A stretch of DNA of 47,446 nt from Agromyces albus (GCF_004134825.1 NZ_SDPN01000032.1:1-47446), one strand, 5' to 3'. Numbered from the stretch's first letter, positions 26,279 through 35,124 are shown. The notes: generated by a model from the sequence alone, not told the origin. Numbers and translations are program-made.

Positions 26279-26298
26279 CGATCGGCTCTAGCCGATCG
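26279..26298. terminator. Hairpin after DUF3027 gene
   Basis: CGATCGGC and GCCGATCG form a perfect 8-bp stem with loop TCTA, starting 4 nt after the DUF3027 stop. No U-tract. Confidence 0.55.
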
Positions 26299-26310
26299 AG
26301 ACGATGAAGA

Positions 26311-26338
26311 CGAGCCCGTCCCCAATGGGGCGGGCTCG
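26311..26338. terminator. Strong GC hairpin between convergent genes
   Basis: CGAGCCCG-T-CCCC and GGGGCGGGCTCG form a 12-bp stem with one bulged T and loop AAT, just before the stop of the DUF2530 gene on the other strand. Probably a bidirectional terminator. Confidence 0.6.
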
Positions 26339-26339
26339 C

Positions 26340-26597
26340 TCAGTCGCGCGTCGACCCGAGTATGCGCCGGCGAATGACGAACACGACGGCGAGCCCGAGG
26401 AGCCCTGCCACGACCCCCGCGACCGACGCGGCCGTGAACCAGCCGAGTCCGGCCTCGTCGAGCGGCGCCTGCAACACGATCGAGACGATCAGCGCCACGA
26501 TCCACGCGGCCGTGCCGACGGCGAGCGCGGAGCGGGCGTCGGTTCGCGCCGGCGCGGGGTCGGGCCGCCGCTCGCTCTCGCTCAGCCAGAGCCGCAC
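26340..26597 (-). CDS. DUF2530 small membrane protein
   Basis: An 85-residue protein with a polar N-terminus rich in Pro/Arg, then two transmembrane helices (VGTAAWIVALIVSIVL and SVAGVVAGLLGLAVVFVI) and a basic tail RRRILG. The pattern RTDARSALAVGTAAWIVAL is that of DUF2530, an actinobacterial family of unknown function that lies near DUF3027 and serC. It starts at a GTG 2 nt after the serC stop, so it is co-transcribed with serC. Confidence 0.72.
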   Translation of the reverse strand: MRLWLSESERRPDPAPARTDARSALAVGTAAWIVALIVSIVLQAPLDEAGLGWFTAASVAGVVAGLLGLAVVFVIRRRILGSTRD

Positions 26598-26599
26598 GC

Positions 26600-27727
<1,128 letters not shown>

Positions 27728-27746
27728 GCGAGGGGGTGGCGGCCGG

Positions 27747-27752
27747 TAGGCT
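27747..27752 (+). promoter_or_regulatory. -10 element of the dtxR-like gene
   Basis: TAGGCT on the + strand lies 31 nt before the GTG, leaving a short leader that contains GGAGG at 27772-27776. Confidence 0.45.
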
Positions 27753-27783
27753 GGGTGACGGACTGCGGCAGGGAGGAACACGG

Positions 27784-28476
27784 GTGACCGATCTCATCGA
27801 CACGACGGAGATGTACCTCCGCACCATCCTCGATCTCGAAGAGGAGAACATCGTTCCGCTGCGCGCCCGCATCTCCGAGCGACTCGGCCACTCCGGCCCC
27901 ACCGTCTCGCAGACGGTCGCCCGCATGGAGCGCGATGGGCTCGTGATCGTCTCCGGAGACCGGCACCTCGAACTCACCCAGGCGGGCCGCAGCAAGGCCG
28001 TGCACGTCATGCGCAAGCATCGCCTCGCCGAGCGGTTGCTCGCCGACGTGATCGGCCTCGAGTGGGAGTTCGTGCACGACGAGGCCTGCCGGTGGGAGCA
28101 CGTGATGAGCGAGCAGGTCGAGCGCCGTCTCATCGAGATCCTCGGCAGCCCGCGCGAGTCCCCCTACGGCAATCCCATCCCCGGGCTCGAAGAGCTCGGC
28201 CTCCCCGCCGCAGACAAGTTCATGACCGGCGTGGTCCGCGTGCTCGACGCCGTCACGGCGAGCGACGAGCCCGTGCGCGGTGTCGTGCGGCGTCTCGGCG
28301 AGCCCGTGCAGTTCGACCCCGAGCTGCTCGGCCAGATGAAGCAGGCGGGCATCATGCCGGGCGCCATGGCGTCGTTCAGCAAGGCCGGCGGATACGTGCT
28401 CGTGCAGGTCGACGGCGTCGACGGCGCGCTCGAGCTGCCGACCGAGGTCGCGAGCCACATCTTCGTCGGCGAGTAA
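27784..28476 (+). CDS. DtxR/IdeR-family metal-dependent repressor
   Basis: A 230-residue repressor with the complete DtxR layout: N-terminal winged helix (LRARISERLGHSGPTVSQTVAR), dimerisation helices, and a C-terminal SH3-like domain. The metal ligands are present: Met10, the KHRLAERLL segment (His and Glu) and VHDEACRWEH (His, Cys, Glu, His), matching iron-sensing DtxR/IdeR rather than MntR. With Fe2+ it should bind boxes such as the one at 21103-21121 upstream of the Fe3+ importer and shut off iron uptake. GTG start with GGAGG 7 nt upstream. Confidence 0.94.
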   Translation: MTDLIDTTEMYLRTILDLEEENIVPLRARISERLGHSGPTVSQTVARMERDGLVIVSGDRHLELTQAGRSKAVHVMRKHRLAERLLADVIGLEWEFVHDEACRWEHVMSEQVERRLIEILGSPRESPYGNPIPGLEELGLPAADKFMTGVVRVLDAVTASDEPVRGVVRRLGEPVQFDPELLGQMKQAGIMPGAMASFSKAGGYVLVQVDGVDGALELPTEVASHIFVGE

Positions 28477-28509
28477 AAGGCCTGATCAGCGGCTGGCCGT
28501 AATCAGAAT

Positions 28510-28538
28510 GTGACATTCTGGCGAGCCTCGCGTATCCT
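28510..28538 (+). promoter_or_regulatory. Promoter and long leader of the NlpC/P60 gene
   Basis: GTGACA and TATCCT are spaced by 17 nt, predicting a transcript start near 28545 and an untranslated leader of about 140 nt before the TTG start. The leader has several complementary G/C-rich segments (for example CCGTCGGCGG and CCCGCCG), so it may fold into a regulatory structure. A second GTAATC lies upstream of GTGACA, resembling the direct-repeat boxes read by MtrA-type regulators. Confidence 0.5.
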
Positions 28539-28686
28539 CGGTCAAGTCCGCTGACGAGAAGCCCGTCGGCGGAACAGGGTCGAGACGCCTCCCATTGCCC
28601 GCCGCTCGATCCGGAACCCGTGAAGCGCCATCGCGCGCATCCGGTGGGGCGACACGTGTGTGTTGTGGGGCGACGGAGGTAAAGTT

Positions 28687-29541
28687 TTGGCTCGATTCTC
28701 CCGGCGTCGTCTCACCAGGAACCCCGCTCGCGGAGCCGCAACGAAGGCGATCGTCGCCGCGAAGGCATCCGTTTCCCCCAGTCCAGACCTCGCACACAAG
28801 GTCGCAACCAAGCCGCTTCCCTCGACCACCCGCAGGCTCCGCCGCGGCGGTCTCGCGAACGTCGTCGTCATGACGGTCGCCGCGGGCATCGTGGGCACGC
28901 TCGCGATCCCGGCCTACGCGTTCGCACCCGGTTCGGGCGGCCCGCAGTTCGCCACCACCGACGCGACGAAGCTTACCCAGGCGCAGGCCCAGTCGGTCGA
29001 CGTCGCCGACGACGTCATCGCCGCGCCGGTCACGAAAGACGGCTATGCCGCCGTCAGCGGGGCCGAGATCAAGGCCGCAGCAGAAGCCGCGGCGGCCGCC
29101 GAGGCGGCACGCGTCGCGGCCGAGACGGCGATGACCTCGTACGCGGCCTCCTACAGCGGCCCGTCGGTCGGCGACTTCCTCGCCAACCCGCCGTACCCGA
29201 ACTTCGACCTCGCGAGCGTCTACAACGTCGCGACGCAGTACATCGGCGTGCCGTACGTCTACGGCGGCGCCACCCCCGCGGGCTTCGACTGCTCGGGCCT
29301 CGTCATGTACGTCTACGCGCAATTCGGCGTCAGCATGCCGCACTCTTCCACGGGGCAGGGCGCCATGGGCACGCGCATTTCCGAAGCCGACGCGCAGCCG
29401 GGCGACCTCGTGATCATGCCCGGCCACGACGGGTTCTACGCGGGCAACGGCATGATCCTGCACGCGCCCTACGAAGGGGCATCCGTTCGGGTCCAGCCCA
29501 TCTGGACGAGCGACTACTACATCGTGCGCATCGGCATCTGA
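28687..29541 (+). CDS. Secreted NlpC/P60 (C40) peptidoglycan hydrolase
   Basis: A 284-residue protein starting at TTG with GGAGGT 6 nt upstream. A long basic N-region (about 1-60) precedes a hydrophobic segment (VVVMTVAAGIVGTLAIPAYAF) that serves as signal/anchor. A helical Ala-rich spacer follows (SGAEIKAAAEAAAAAEAA), then the NlpC/P60 domain with Cys202 in GFDCSGLVMYVY and His247 in PGHDGFYAG, the family's catalytic pair. It should cleave D-Glu-diamino-acid bonds in peptidoglycan stems. The N-terminal module is shared with the CHAP protein 1 kb downstream. Confidence 0.9.
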   Translation: MARFSRRRLTRNPARGAATKAIVAAKASVSPSPDLAHKVATKPLPSTTRRLRRGGLANVVVMTVAAGIVGTLAIPAYAFAPGSGGPQFATTDATKLTQAQAQSVDVADDVIAAPVTKDGYAAVSGAEIKAAAEAAAAAEAARVAAETAMTSYAASYSGPSVGDFLANPPYPNFDLASVYNVATQYIGVPYVYGGATPAGFDCSGLVMYVYAQFGVSMPHSSTGQGAMGTRISEADAQPGDLVIMPGHDGFYAGNGMILHAPYEGASVRVQPIWTSDYYIVRIGI

Positions 29542-29562
29542 GTGTGAACATCGCGTGACAGG

Positions 29563-29608
29563 AAGCACGAATTGCGCGCCGGAGGTCTTCGGCGCGCAAT
29601 TCGTGCTT
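29563..29608 (+). terminator. 19-bp perfect inverted repeat after the NlpC/P60 gene
   Basis: AAGCACGAATTGCGCGCCG and its exact reverse complement flank an 8-nt loop (GAGGTCTT), beginning 22 nt after the stop codon. It is followed by TTTACCC rather than a long U-tract. It can act as a terminator for the NlpC/P60 gene; its perfect symmetry is also compatible with a protein-binding or processing site. Confidence 0.7.
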
Positions 29609-29788
29609 TACCCTAGAACCCTGACGATCCGAGAGCCGGGCAGGGGAAAGCCGATGGTCGAGACGCGCAGCATCCATTCCACGGACGCGCGCGCGCAATT
29701 CGACCAACGGCGCAGCAGTCAGCCGAGCACGAACCGGGCGCACGCGCCGACGGGCACTGTCTACATGACGGTGCCCGTTCTTTGTTTT
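29609..29788 (+). ncRNA. Candidate small RNA or attenuator leader before the HNH gene
   Basis: The 371-nt gap before the HNH gene contains, after the 19-bp hairpin, a TACCCT -10-like hexamer (29609-29614) and an AGGGGA Shine-Dalgarno ahead of an ATG at 29654, then a strong intrinsic terminator at 29750-29788. The ATG frame runs through the terminator and ends inside the HNH gene (29944), giving 96 low-complexity residues with no recognised homologue. No obvious promoter exists between terminator and HNH start. The stretch is thus either a free-standing small RNA of about 160 nt or an attenuator controlling HNH expression. No -35 box is clear. Confidence 0.35.
29750..29788 (+). terminator. Rho-independent terminator upstream of HNH gene
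   Basis: ACGGGCACTGTC and GACGGTGCCCGT make a 12-bp stem (one G-U pair) with loop TACAT, followed directly by TCTTTGTTTT. It is the most canonical intrinsic terminator in the window, yet lies 125 nt before a gene start rather than after a recognised gene. Confidence 0.8.
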
Positions 29789-29912
29789 CCGGGCGATTCG
29801 CGTGCTTCGGCTTCGACCGCTCACACCGCCCCGCCAGCACACCGCAGCGTCCTCGGAGCGCAGAACCGTTCACGCGGCTGGAAGCCATCCAGCCCCGATC
29901 GAAAGGCACTCC

Positions 29913-30410
29913 ATGCGCACACTCGTGCTCAACGCGGGGTATGAGCCCCTTGCCGTCGTGTCGTTCAAGCGCGCCCTGCTGCTCGTGATGAACCAGAAGG
30001 CCACCGTGATCCTCCATGAGGAGGGAAACCCGGTGTGCGCTGCAAGCGGCTCATGGGAGAGACCGAGCGTGATCGTGCTCACCCGGTACGTCCGCACGCC
30101 GCGAGCGCACTCGGTCCCGGTGAGCCGGCGTGGGGTGCTCCGCCGCGACGAGCACCGGTGCGCCTACTGCGGCAGGTCGGCCGCGACGATCGATCACGTG
30201 CTGCCGAGATCGCGAGGCGGCCGCGACACGTGGGAGAACCTCGTTGCGTGCTGCTTGCGCTGCAACAACATGAAGAGCGATCACACCCCCGCCGAGATGG
30301 GCTGGGAGTTGCGTTTCACGCCACGGATGCCGCACGGTCGCAGCTGGATCGTGCGCGGCTTCGAGCGCCCGCTGCCGCAGTGGCACGAGTATCTCGCCAC
30401 GGCCGCGTGA
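29913..30410 (+). CDS. HNH endonuclease family protein
   Basis: A 165-residue protein of a family widespread in actinobacteria. The first 60 residues (MRTLVLNAGYEPLAVVSFKR) form a conserved N-terminal region; the HNH domain follows with zinc knuckle CAYCG and CLRCN, the catalytic ATIDHVLPRSRGG (DH) and NLVACCLRCNNMKSD. The ATG at 29913 has GAAAGG upstream and gives the family start; the frame is open further upstream. It is not beside restriction or phage genes and is sandwiched between two cell-wall hydrolases. Its role is unknown. Confidence 0.88.
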   Translation: MRTLVLNAGYEPLAVVSFKRALLLVMNQKATVILHEEGNPVCAASGSWERPSVIVLTRYVRTPRAHSVPVSRRGVLRRDEHRCAYCGRSAATIDHVLPRSRGGRDTWENLVACCLRCNNMKSDHTPAEMGWELRFTPRMPHGRSWIVRGFERPLPQWHEYLATAA

Positions 30411-30412
30411 CC

Positions 30413-30442
30413 GTGACAAACCGACGAGCCGTGCCCTATGGT
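30413..30442 (+). promoter_or_regulatory. Promoter of the CHAP gene
   Basis: GTGACA and TATGGT are separated by 18 nt, immediately after the HNH stop, predicting a leader of about 90 nt. The -35 element is the same GTGACA as in front of the NlpC/P60 gene, and is part of a GTGACCGTGACA tandem. Confidence 0.5.
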
Positions 30443-30539
30443 GGTACGAGTTCGGAGGCCCCCTGTACCTCCATGACCGAAGAAGCCACTCCGCACCGGG
30501 CCGCATCGCGGCCTTGCGCGGGATCCGGAGGTTCAGCTG

Positions 30540-31403
30540 TTGAGCGGTGACGACACGAACGAGGCCCATCAGCGCCCGCGCTCCTCGCCTCGAACGGCCG
30601 ACAGAGGTCGCGTTCGCACCGCCGCATCCCGTCCCACTCGCTCAGTGAGTGCTGCCCCCCGCGCACCTCGCCGTCGCAACGGCCCGGTCCGCGTGTTCGC
30701 GACGTTGTTCGTCGTTCCGGCGATCATCGGCACGGTGGCATTACCTGCCTACGCGTTCATGCCGGGCGGCGAGAGCTTCGGCGCATCCGGCTCGTTCAGC
30801 CTCTCGGTCGCCGAGGCCCAAGACGTCGAGGTGTCGTCGCTCGCGGCCGGTGCCGCCGTCTCGAACGAGGGATTCGCGGTGACGTCGAAGGCCGAGATCG
30901 AGGCGGCCAAGGCCGAGCAGGAGGCCGCCGATCGTGCCGCATGGGCCTCGAACCTCGCGTCGCGCGGCACCGGCGACTATGCCGTCTACACGGTGAAGGC
31001 CGAAGGCGACGACTACCCCTGGTGGGACCAGGTGCCCGACGACTTCGGCGGAGGCCTCTCACCGCTGCGATACTACTTCCGGGAGTGCGTCGACTTCGCG
31101 GCGTGGCGCTTGAACCGTGACGCCGGCGTCACGAGCGGTCCGTGGAAGTGGGACTGGGCCTCGCTCGGGGCTGGAAGCGCGCACTCATGGGCCGACGCGT
31201 GGGCGCGCAACGGGTGGCCGACCAGCAGCGAGCCCGTGGTCGGTGCGATCGCCTGGTTCCCCTACAACCACGTGGCGTACGTGCAGTCGATCAACGGCGA
31301 CGGCAGCGTGAACCTCGAGGAGTACAACCAGAACTCCGACCACTCGTACCACCGGCGCACGATCCCCGCCGGGTCGGCGCTGTACCTCTACCCGCCCGGC
31401 TGA
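30540..31403 (+). CDS. Secreted CHAP-domain peptidoglycan hydrolase
   Basis: A 287-residue protein starting at TTG with GGAGG 9 nt upstream. A long basic, Pro/Arg/Ser-rich N-region leads to a hydrophobic signal/anchor (VVPAIIGTVALPAYAF), a helical spacer (SKAEIEAAKAEQEAADRAA) and a C-terminal CHAP domain with Cys183 in RECVDFAAWRLN, His in WFPYNHVAYVQS and the trailing NLEEYNQN. CHAP enzymes cleave peptidoglycan cross-links or the amide to muramic acid. Its N-terminal half parallels that of the NlpC/P60 protein at 28687-29541, so the two look like products of module swapping. Confidence 0.88.
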   Translation: MSGDDTNEAHQRPRSSPRTADRGRVRTAASRPTRSVSAAPRAPRRRNGPVRVFATLFVVPAIIGTVALPAYAFMPGGESFGASGSFSLSVAEAQDVEVSSLAAGAAVSNEGFAVTSKAEIEAAKAEQEAADRAAWASNLASRGTGDYAVYTVKAEGDDYPWWDQVPDDFGGGLSPLRYYFRECVDFAAWRLNRDAGVTSGPWKWDWASLGAGSAHSWADAWARNGWPTSSEPVVGAIAWFPYNHVAYVQSINGDGSVNLEEYNQNSDHSYHRRTIPAGSALYLYPPG

Positions 31404-31480
31404 CCCCGCCCCGCTCGTCTGGCGGTTGAGGAGCGCCGAAGGCTGCCTATCGAGCCTTCGGTCCGGGCGCCGGCTCCGGC

Positions 31481-32524
31481 CTACGGCATCCGTGCAAGGC
31501 ACGACGGCGCGGGCGTCGCAACCGTGCCGACAACGCCGGTCGGCACACCGTGGTCGAGAGCGACGATCGCGATGGAGTCCGAGCCCTGGTCGGCGACGAG
31601 CGCGAACCGCTCGTCGTGCGTCAGCTGGAGGTCTCGCGGATGCCGCCCGCCCGTCGGCACCGACATGAGGTGTGCGAGGGTCTGCGCGTCCGAGTCGAAG
31701 CGCAGCGCGCTGAGCGCGTCGGCGTCACGGTCGCCGACGAGCACGATGCCGTCGCGCGTGAGCCGGATCGCGGAGAGCCCGAGACCGCGCGGCTCGACGG
31801 TCTCGTCGACCGGCACCCACGCGACCTCGCGCCCTGCGCCGAGATCGACGATGCTCACCGTGCGGTCGAGCTCGTTCGCGACGAGTGCCAGGTCGCCGTC
31901 GATCACGAGGTGGCGAGGGCCGGCGCCGGCGTGCACGACGATGTCGTCGGCGTCGTAGTGCTCGAGTGCAACGGGCAGGTCGCGGAGGCTGAGCACGCGA
32001 ATTCGATCGGCGCCGAGGTCGGGCACGAGCACGCGGTCGCGTGCGGTATCGAGCACTGCCTGGTGCGGGTGGGGCGCCTCCTGCCGCTCGCGGTTCGGGC
32101 CGGAACCCTCGAAGTCGACGATGAGCACGGCCTCGGCCTCGGCCGCCGGACGCACCGGATGCACCGAGAGCCGGCTGCCCGAGTAGTTGGCGGCGAAGAT
32201 GAGATCGCCCGCCTCGTTGAAGGAGAGATGGCACGGATCCGCCGCGCCGGTCGCGCCCGCGTCGCCGAACGGAAGGACGGCGTCGTCCTCGATCGTCCAC
32301 GCGGAGACGAGCCCGCTGCTCAGTTCGTGCACGATGCCGAGCACGCCGGTTGCCGCCGAGAACGTGAGGAACATCGGGTTCGGCCCGACGTCGACGACCT
32401 CACCGAGGGTGGCCGTGCCGTCGGCCGCGACATCGAGCGGTCGGATGCCGCGCGCCGCCGATCCGATCCTGCCCATCGTCGATGCGCCGACCCAGAACCT
32501 CGTCGCGCCCGCTGTGCGGCTCAC
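31481..32524 (-). CDS. Lactonase-family seven-bladed beta-propeller protein
   Basis: A 347-residue protein of the 6-phosphogluconolactonase-like (YbhE/Pgl) family. Repeating propeller motifs are visible: GPNPMFLTFSAATGVLGIVHE, PCHLSFNEAGDLIFAANY, PHPHQAVLDTARDRVLVPDLG, GPRHLVIDGDLALVANEL and GGRHPRDLQLTHDERFALVADQ, each with the conserved P-x-H/R-P-x-x turn. A GTG at 32524 with AGAGG upstream was chosen over a longer frame to 32611. The family includes cytosolic 6-phosphogluconolactonases and carboxy-muconate cyclases; the substrate here is uncertain. Confidence 0.82.
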   Translation of the reverse strand: MSRTAGATRFWVGASTMGRIGSAARGIRPLDVAADGTATLGEVVDVGPNPMFLTFSAATGVLGIVHELSSGLVSAWTIEDDAVLPFGDAGATGAADPCHLSFNEAGDLIFAANYSGSRLSVHPVRPAAEAEAVLIVDFEGSGPNRERQEAPHPHQAVLDTARDRVLVPDLGADRIRVLSLRDLPVALEHYDADDIVVHAGAGPRHLVIDGDLALVANELDRTVSIVDLGAGREVAWVPVDETVEPRGLGLSAIRLTRDGIVLVGDRDADALSALRFDSDAQTLAHLMSVPTGGRHPRDLQLTHDERFALVADQGSDSIAIVALDHGVPTGVVGTVATPAPSCLARMP

Positions 32525-32579
32525 CCCAGCCTCTTCTCTCGCGGCCCCGCCGCGCTCGCATCCATGCCGATCGGCATCG

Positions 32580-32608
32580 CTGAACACGCTACCGTCAGCC
32601 GGTAGACT
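32580..32608 (+). promoter_or_regulatory. tRNA-Arg promoter
   Basis: CTGAAC and TAGACT are spaced by 17 nt, with the hexamer ending 10 nt before the mature tRNA 5' end. Confidence 0.55.
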
Positions 32609-32618
32609 CATGCGGTCA

Positions 32619-32693
32619 GCCTCTGTAGCTCAATGGAAGAGCAGTTCCGTCCTAAGGAAAGGGTTGGGGGTTCGAGTCCCTCCAGGGGCACCA
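32619..32693 (+). tRNA. tRNA-Arg(CCT)
   Basis: The cloverleaf folds fully: acceptor GCCTCTG with CAGGGGC, D-arm GCTC/GAGC, anticodon loop GTCCTAA (anticodon CCT reading AGG), T-arm GGGGG/CCCTC with TTCGAGT, discriminator A and an encoded CCA. The anticodon stem has one mismatch at its outer end. AGG is rare in such high-GC genomes, so this is a minor tRNA. Confidence 0.93.
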
Positions 32694-32778
32694 TCCGCTC
32701 GTCAGGTTTCTTCGCCAGTATCGGCGGCGCCCGGATGGGGGATTCCCGAGAGGGCATCGACGAGGCCAAGCTGATCGG

Positions 32779-33843
32779 ATGAACCTGGCCGAGGTGTTCG
32801 ACCCGAAGGCGAACAGCCTCTCCCACATTCGCCTGGTCCTCGCAACCGGCGTGATCGTCTGCCATGCGGTGTTCTTCGCTGGGTTCAGACCCTCCGAGAC
32901 CTTCGGGCAGCTCATCGAGTTCGGCTTCGTTGACGGCTTCTTCGCCATCTCCGGCTTCCTCATCGTCGCGTCGTGGGTCCACCGCCCGTCGGTGTTCCCG
33001 TTCATGACGGCTCGAGCGCTACGCATCATTCCCGCGTTCTGGGTGGCGCTCGCGATGACGGCGTTCGTGCTCGCCCCGGGAGCGCTGCTCCTCTCCGGGC
33101 GAGGTCTGCCACCGGGGTTCTGGGAAGAGGCCGGGACGTATGTCGGGTCGGGGCTCGGCCTGTTCATCAACCAGCACGACATCGCGGGCTCGCCGAATCC
33201 GACGACAGGATCGTGGAATCAGCCGCTGTGGACCCTCTACTGGGAGTTCGCGTGCTACATCCTCGTCGCGGCGCTTGGCGTGTTCGGGCTGGTGCGTCGC
33301 AAGACGATGGTCGTGTTGTTCGTCGGCGCGTTCTTCCTCGCTCTGCTCGCCGTCGGCGGAATCGTTCCTTTCGGGTACTCGCTCATCGCCCGGTTCCTCT
33401 TGATGTTCGCCGCAGGCGGCGCTCTGTACCTGTACCGCGAGCGCATCCCAGCGACGTGGTGGGGAGTCGTCGCCGCCGTCCCGCTCGTGGCGGTGTCCGC
33501 CATGCTGCCCGACTACCGGCTCCTCGGCGCGCTCCCGCTCGCCTACGCGCTGGTCGTCGGTGGCTCGCTGCTGCGCCGTCCGACACTCCGCACCGACCTG
33601 TCCTACGGCATCTACGTCTACGCCTTCCCGATCCAAGTCGGTCTTGCGATGCTCGGGGTGACGAGTCTGGTCGCGAACGCAATGCTCGCGCTCGCCTTCA
33701 CTCTGCCGTTGGGGGCTGCGTCTTGGTATCTGATCGAGCGTCCAGCGTTGCGTCTCAAGAGACCGCTGGGCGACATGCTCGAGCGGGCAGCGCGGCGATC
33801 CGATCGCATCGGAGCAGCCTCGGAAAACCTCGAGCGGGCTTGA
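32779..33843 (+). CDS. Acyltransferase-3 family membrane protein
   Basis: A 354-residue integral-membrane acyltransferase (COG1835 type) with about ten hydrophobic segments. The start (LSHIRLVLATGVIVCHAVFF) carries the His of the family's conserved R-x10-H pattern, followed by VDGFFAISGFLI and a FMTARALRIIPAFWVAL Arg-rich loop. Such enzymes O-acetylate or acylate exopolysaccharides, lipids or peptidoglycan. It stands alone 85 nt after the tRNA with no glycan-synthesis neighbours. Base composition is slightly less GC-rich at wobble positions than the flanks, a hint of acquisition. Confidence 0.88.
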   Translation: MNLAEVFDPKANSLSHIRLVLATGVIVCHAVFFAGFRPSETFGQLIEFGFVDGFFAISGFLIVASWVHRPSVFPFMTARALRIIPAFWVALAMTAFVLAPGALLLSGRGLPPGFWEEAGTYVGSGLGLFINQHDIAGSPNPTTGSWNQPLWTLYWEFACYILVAALGVFGLVRRKTMVVLFVGAFFLALLAVGGIVPFGYSLIARFLLMFAAGGALYLYRERIPATWWGVVAAVPLVAVSAMLPDYRLLGALPLAYALVVGGSLLRRPTLRTDLSYGIYVYAFPIQVGLAMLGVTSLVANAMLALAFTLPLGAASWYLIERPALRLKRPLGDMLERAARRSDRIGAASENLERA

Positions 33844-33848
33844 CGGGA

Positions 33849-33886
33849 GCGCCCCGACCTCCACCCGAAGGTGATGAGCGGGGCGC
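33849..33886. terminator. Hairpin between convergent genes
   Basis: GCGCCCCG and CGGGGCGC form an 8-bp stem over a 22-nt loop that itself holds CACC/GGTG. It starts 5 nt after the acyltransferase stop. Likely terminator without U-tract. Confidence 0.5.
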
Positions 33887-33925
33887 CGTGTGAGATGGTT
33901 TACAGCACGTGCCGGGGCGGAGCGG

Positions 33926-34318
33926 TCAAGCCGGGCCCGTGAGCTGCAATGCATGGTCGAGCTGCGGGGCAGCTTCGAGCACGAGCAGGCGGTGCCGAGC
34001 CAACATCTCGTCGGTGATGATGATGCCGCCGTTCGTGTTCGCCTCGCACATCAGCTCTTCGAGCCAATCCCGGTCGAGGTGAGGGCGCTCATGGGTGTCG
34101 AAGGTCGCCCAGAGTTCCATCGCCGGATGCAGCCAGAAGCTGTCTTGGCCGTGCTCGGCCTGCAGGTGCTCCCACGACAGGATGAACTTCTCGTGCACGC
34201 GGAACTTCGCGACGATCACGGCGTGCACGTGAGCCAGCGCGTAATCGTCGATCTCGACTTGCTGTCGGAGCTTGCCGAGATACAGCGTCCCCATGTCCAA
34301 GAGAATATCGGCGTCCAC
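33926..34318 (-). CDS. Hypothetical protein, 130 residues
   Basis: I do not recognise a family. The protein is acidic with no signal peptide or membrane segment and shows a clear coding pattern: an N-terminal ILLDMGTLYLGKLRQQVEID, a His/Glu/Trp-rich middle (WEHLQAEHGQDSFWLHPA, WATFDTHERPH), and NGGIIITDEMLARHRLLVLE. The start could be GTG 34318 or ATG 34294; neither has a strong Shine-Dalgarno. It is convergent with the acyltransferase. Function unknown. Confidence 0.55.
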   Translation of the reverse strand: MDADILLDMGTLYLGKLRQQVEIDDYALAHVHAVIVAKFRVHEKFILSWEHLQAEHGQDSFWLHPAMELWATFDTHERPHLDRDWLEELMCEANTNGGIIITDEMLARHRLLVLEAAPQLDHALQLTGPA

Positions 34319-34407
34319 GCGTCTCGGCGCCGAGAAGCGGACGAGCGGTACGGATGTCGCGGGCCGACGTCATGCCCGACAGGCTCGCGAGATGGCCGCA
34401 GCCGGCG

Positions 34408-35076
34408 TCACCCCGCGGCGCGGATGCGGGCGACGCGCCGGGACGCCCAGTTGCCGCTGAGCGGTCCGATCACGAGGAGCAGCAGCCAGGTCAAGCGCGC
34501 CCAGTCGGCGCCGAACGCGTAGGCGATGGGGATCGACGCGAGGAAGACCAGCGGAGCGGTGAGCGTATCGAGGAAGTTCACGAGGTCGGCACGTCGGGGG
34601 AGGGGATCGGCGAGGACGCCGTCATGCCTGGCGACGTAGAACATGGCCGACTGGGCGAAGATCGCCGCCGAGATGTTCACGGCGTAGACGGCGACGGCGA
34701 GCGGTGCCTTGCTACTGCCCTCGTCGCTGATGCCCTGCGTCGTGAACGGGATGAGCACGACGAAGGCGATGGCCACGAGGTTGGCGACGATCACTCCCGG
34801 GCTCAGGGCGCGGAACCCGGCGACGAGTCGGTGGTTCACGCGCCAGAACACGGCGATCACGATGAAGCTGATGGCGAAGCCCGCGAGCTGGGTGCCGAGC
34901 CCGCTGCCGAGCAACGTGCCGAGGTCGGCCCAGTCGTCGACCTCGGTCGGATCGATGTTCACCACCAGGAGCGTCAGCGCGAATGCATAGACGGCGTCGA
35001 AGAACGTGAAGGCGCGAGCGAACTCGATGCTGTCGCGGCGGTAGTGTTTCGCGGCCGGTTCCGTTGCGGTGCCCAC
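34408..35076 (-). CDS. TMEM175/DUF1211-like membrane protein
   Basis: A 222-residue protein with six hydrophobic segments. TM1 is ARAFTFFDAVYAFALTLLVVNI, where the TMEM175 signature F-S-D-G-V-F-A-I-A appears as F-F-D-A-V-Y-A-F-A: the Asp is kept but Ser and Gly are not. Later segments (FAISFIVIAVFWRVNHR, VIVANLVAIAFVVLIPF) match the DUF1211 fold. Bacterial TMEM175 proteins are tetrameric potassium-selective channels; the altered signature makes ion selectivity uncertain. GTG 35076 was chosen; a longer start at 35112 is possible. Confidence 0.7.
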   Translation of the reverse strand: MGTATEPAAKHYRRDSIEFARAFTFFDAVYAFALTLLVVNIDPTEVDDWADLGTLLGSGLGTQLAGFAISFIVIAVFWRVNHRLVAGFRALSPGVIVANLVAIAFVVLIPFTTQGISDEGSSKAPLAVAVYAVNISAAIFAQSAMFYVARHDGVLADPLPRRADLVNFLDTLTAPLVFLASIPIAYAFGADWARLTWLLLLVIGPLSGNWASRRVARIRAAG

Positions 35077-35124
35077 GAGAGGAGTGTGGCGCGCCGGGGC
35101 GCCACGCGGCATCCGACTCGCCGG

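Noticed and set aside
28545..28686. c-di-AMP (ydaO-type) riboswitch before the NlpC/P60 gene
   Set aside because: Such riboswitches often precede wall-hydrolase genes and GGAACCCGTGAAGC is faintly reminiscent, but the conserved core could not be assembled. A covariance-model search would settle it; a significant hit would reverse this.
29913..30410. Restriction or homing endonuclease module
   Set aside because: The HNH protein belongs to a broadly conserved actinobacterial family, with no methyltransferase, intron or phage gene beside it.
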